Below are positions 63,901 to 64,000 of a stretch of DNA of 64,000 bases, piece by piece. The first letter of the stretch is position 1. Each line of letters begins with the position of its first letter. Under the pieces are notes generated by a model. The model saw nothing but the letters and a program-made list of their open reading frames with translations. It did not search any database and was not told the DNA's origin. Made by a program: the position numbers and the translations under genes. This DNA is from Pseudomonas fluorescens (GTDB taxonomy: Bacteria > Pseudomonadota > Gammaproteobacteria > Pseudomonadales > Pseudomonadaceae), in NCBI RefSeq assembly GCF_001902145.1, contig NZ_MRST01000024.1, forward strand, positions 1-64,000. Direction: 5' to 3'.

Positions 63901-64000
63901 GCCTGTTCCACCTCAACACCGCCAGTCTCGAAGGCAGCCAGGGCAATATCCAGGGCATGGGCAGCGCCGACTGGGCATTCGGTAAAGTCGACGGCCTGGG
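60927..64000 (+). CDS. TpsA filamentous-haemagglutinin-like exoprotein, N-terminal part (runs off window)
   Basis: The open frame continues to the window end (at least 1024 residues), so the gene is incomplete here. A long signal region (FFGLPKRGLALILANALFWQ to about residue 48) is followed by a TPS/haemagglutination-activity domain with GNPNLKG (about 114) and VANPYGVTCSGCGF (about 155), the NPNL and NPYG hallmarks for recognition by TpsB. From about residue 300 the protein consists of many ~20-residue beta-helix repeats of the type LDNRxGxL/LNNxGGxI. GAGAG lies eight bases before the ATG. It could be a plain adhesin or a CdiA-like contact-dependent toxin; the deciding C-terminus lies outside the window. 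Confidence 0.9.
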   Translation, partial: MDVRQFAFLARQPSAALKRRDAFFGLPKRGLALILANALFWQPLLAQAEGIVVSAPGTTVGAAGNGVPVVNIATPNGAGLSHNQFKDYNVGPNGVILNNGNGAMVNTQLGGIIVGNPNLKGGAANVILNEVNGGSPSQLRGYTEVAGQSAKVIVANPYGVTCSGCGFINTPNVTLTTGKPVLDASGQLQRYEVDGGAVTIDGEGLNASNVERFDIITRSAKINAQINARELNVIAGRNDVDAQSLKTTPRADDGSAKPELAIDSSALGGMYAGAIKLVGTEAGVGVKLDGTLAASGGDIQLDANGRLSMAQTVATGSVKVTAQNIDLTDKVYANGNVQVTSAQALVNRKSIAAGQRIEINAASVNNPGIIEAGVAADNSRNTTGDLVVNAQTVTTSGNLLASRALSITAAQALTNQGAIIQAKSVEVSSAKLTNQGASARLFGEQSLAINSPAIVNLGGLIRFGEGQAATLNSASLDNRQGRIEMAGGSLVLTSANLNNSGGQVIANDLTVNAGNLNNQNGVLVAKTATVTASNLDNSLKGLIQADGGALNLAVTNTFNNSQGFAQASTDLNVTAGTLSSNAGGVLSADTGKLTLTAAQQLNNAQGRLQAGQGDIELHAASLDNQSGTIVGKQLLIDVAGGNIDNRAGRVLGDHLDVRASGLDNRNAGLLAGGAQGVSLLLKGPGQLLNAQGRIQSEGLLQLQGERLDNSAGILLGQTIDVTAQTFNNSDKGALVSDGGDVVLKVSDLLTNIGGQIDAGERSVLVKQLTTLNNDGGTLRGKRLDIAAQHLNNDNGQLLAGAEGLSYSGQDVSNRKGLILSGGALTELNTTRLDNQGGTVQGDSLTVTANSVDNASGGLMASLVGNLQLTVEALANRGGKLFGKEQVTVSGATLDNSAGGQISGNQINLTSRDTLTNQGGLVEANQGLTLTGGNLDNSANGQLRALGGASSRVNLSGALNNQNGTLEFGSQAFSLDAASVNNQNGMLQHAGTGLFHLNTASLEGSQGNIQGMGSADWAFGKVDGL

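Overview
The window looks like a chromosomal segment of a Pseudomonas of the P. fluorescens group. The GC-rich coding, Pseudomonas-type 5S rRNA, paired REP elements, and a complete Lap adhesin system followed by a pgaABCD operon all point that way. No phage, IS element, tRNA or CRISPR array was found.

Layout. (1) 1-386: the tail of an rRNA operon with two nearly identical 5S genes, each followed by a terminator. (2) 618-2498: an amino-acid-type chemoreceptor. (3) 2561-7637, minus strand: a three-gene operon (DUF3050 oxygenase, AurF-type N-oxygenase, A-T-R mono-modular NRPS) matching the mgo/pvf diazeniumdiolate signal cluster, but without the usual fourth gene mgoD. (4) 8014-8724: a GntR/FCD regulator. 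(5) 8975-32023: the full Lap system. It comprises the protease lapG, the c-di-GMP receptor lapD, a small conserved gene, the giant adhesin lapA (about 4845 aa, with 15 tandem ~630-bp repeats) and the type I secretion genes lapE, lapB and lapC. (6) 32230-38390: a TauD-type dioxygenase, a LysR regulator and a DHA2/HlyD/NodT tripartite efflux pump. (7) 38496-44221: several envelope-type genes of poorly known function (small membrane protein, DUF3142, TPR-like secreted protein, GT39-type transferase, DUF2789). (8) 44557-49610: a MarR-controlled FUSC/DUF1656/HlyD/NodT aromatic-acid-type efflux operon, with a clear palindromic operator. (9) 49689-52073: a two-TM protein and a YdgA/DUF945 protein. 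(10) 52377-58701: pgaABCD for poly-N-acetylglucosamine, preceded by a leader that folds by hand into a compact multi-hairpin element. (11) 59175-64000: a two-partner secretion pair, the TpsB transporter and the N-terminal part of a filamentous-haemagglutinin-like TpsA that runs off the window.

How the parts fit. Three surface or matrix systems (Lap adhesin, PNAG, TPS haemagglutinin) lie within about 55 kb, so the region can be read as an attachment and biofilm neighbourhood. In the established Lap model, LapEBC exports LapA, LapG cleaves it at a di-alanine site to release it, and LapD bound to c-di-GMP sequesters LapG. The key residues of this model are all visible here: TAAG at LapA 107-110, Trp125 in LapD, degenerate RGGEF and KVL motifs in LapD, and the catalytic Cys of LapG. 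Eight REP pairs of two sequence classes sit at the 3' ends of transcription units.

For several genes the longest open frame is probably not the true start. Start sites were revised using Shine-Dalgarno sequences, signal peptides and 4-nt stop/start overlaps, as explained in the entries.
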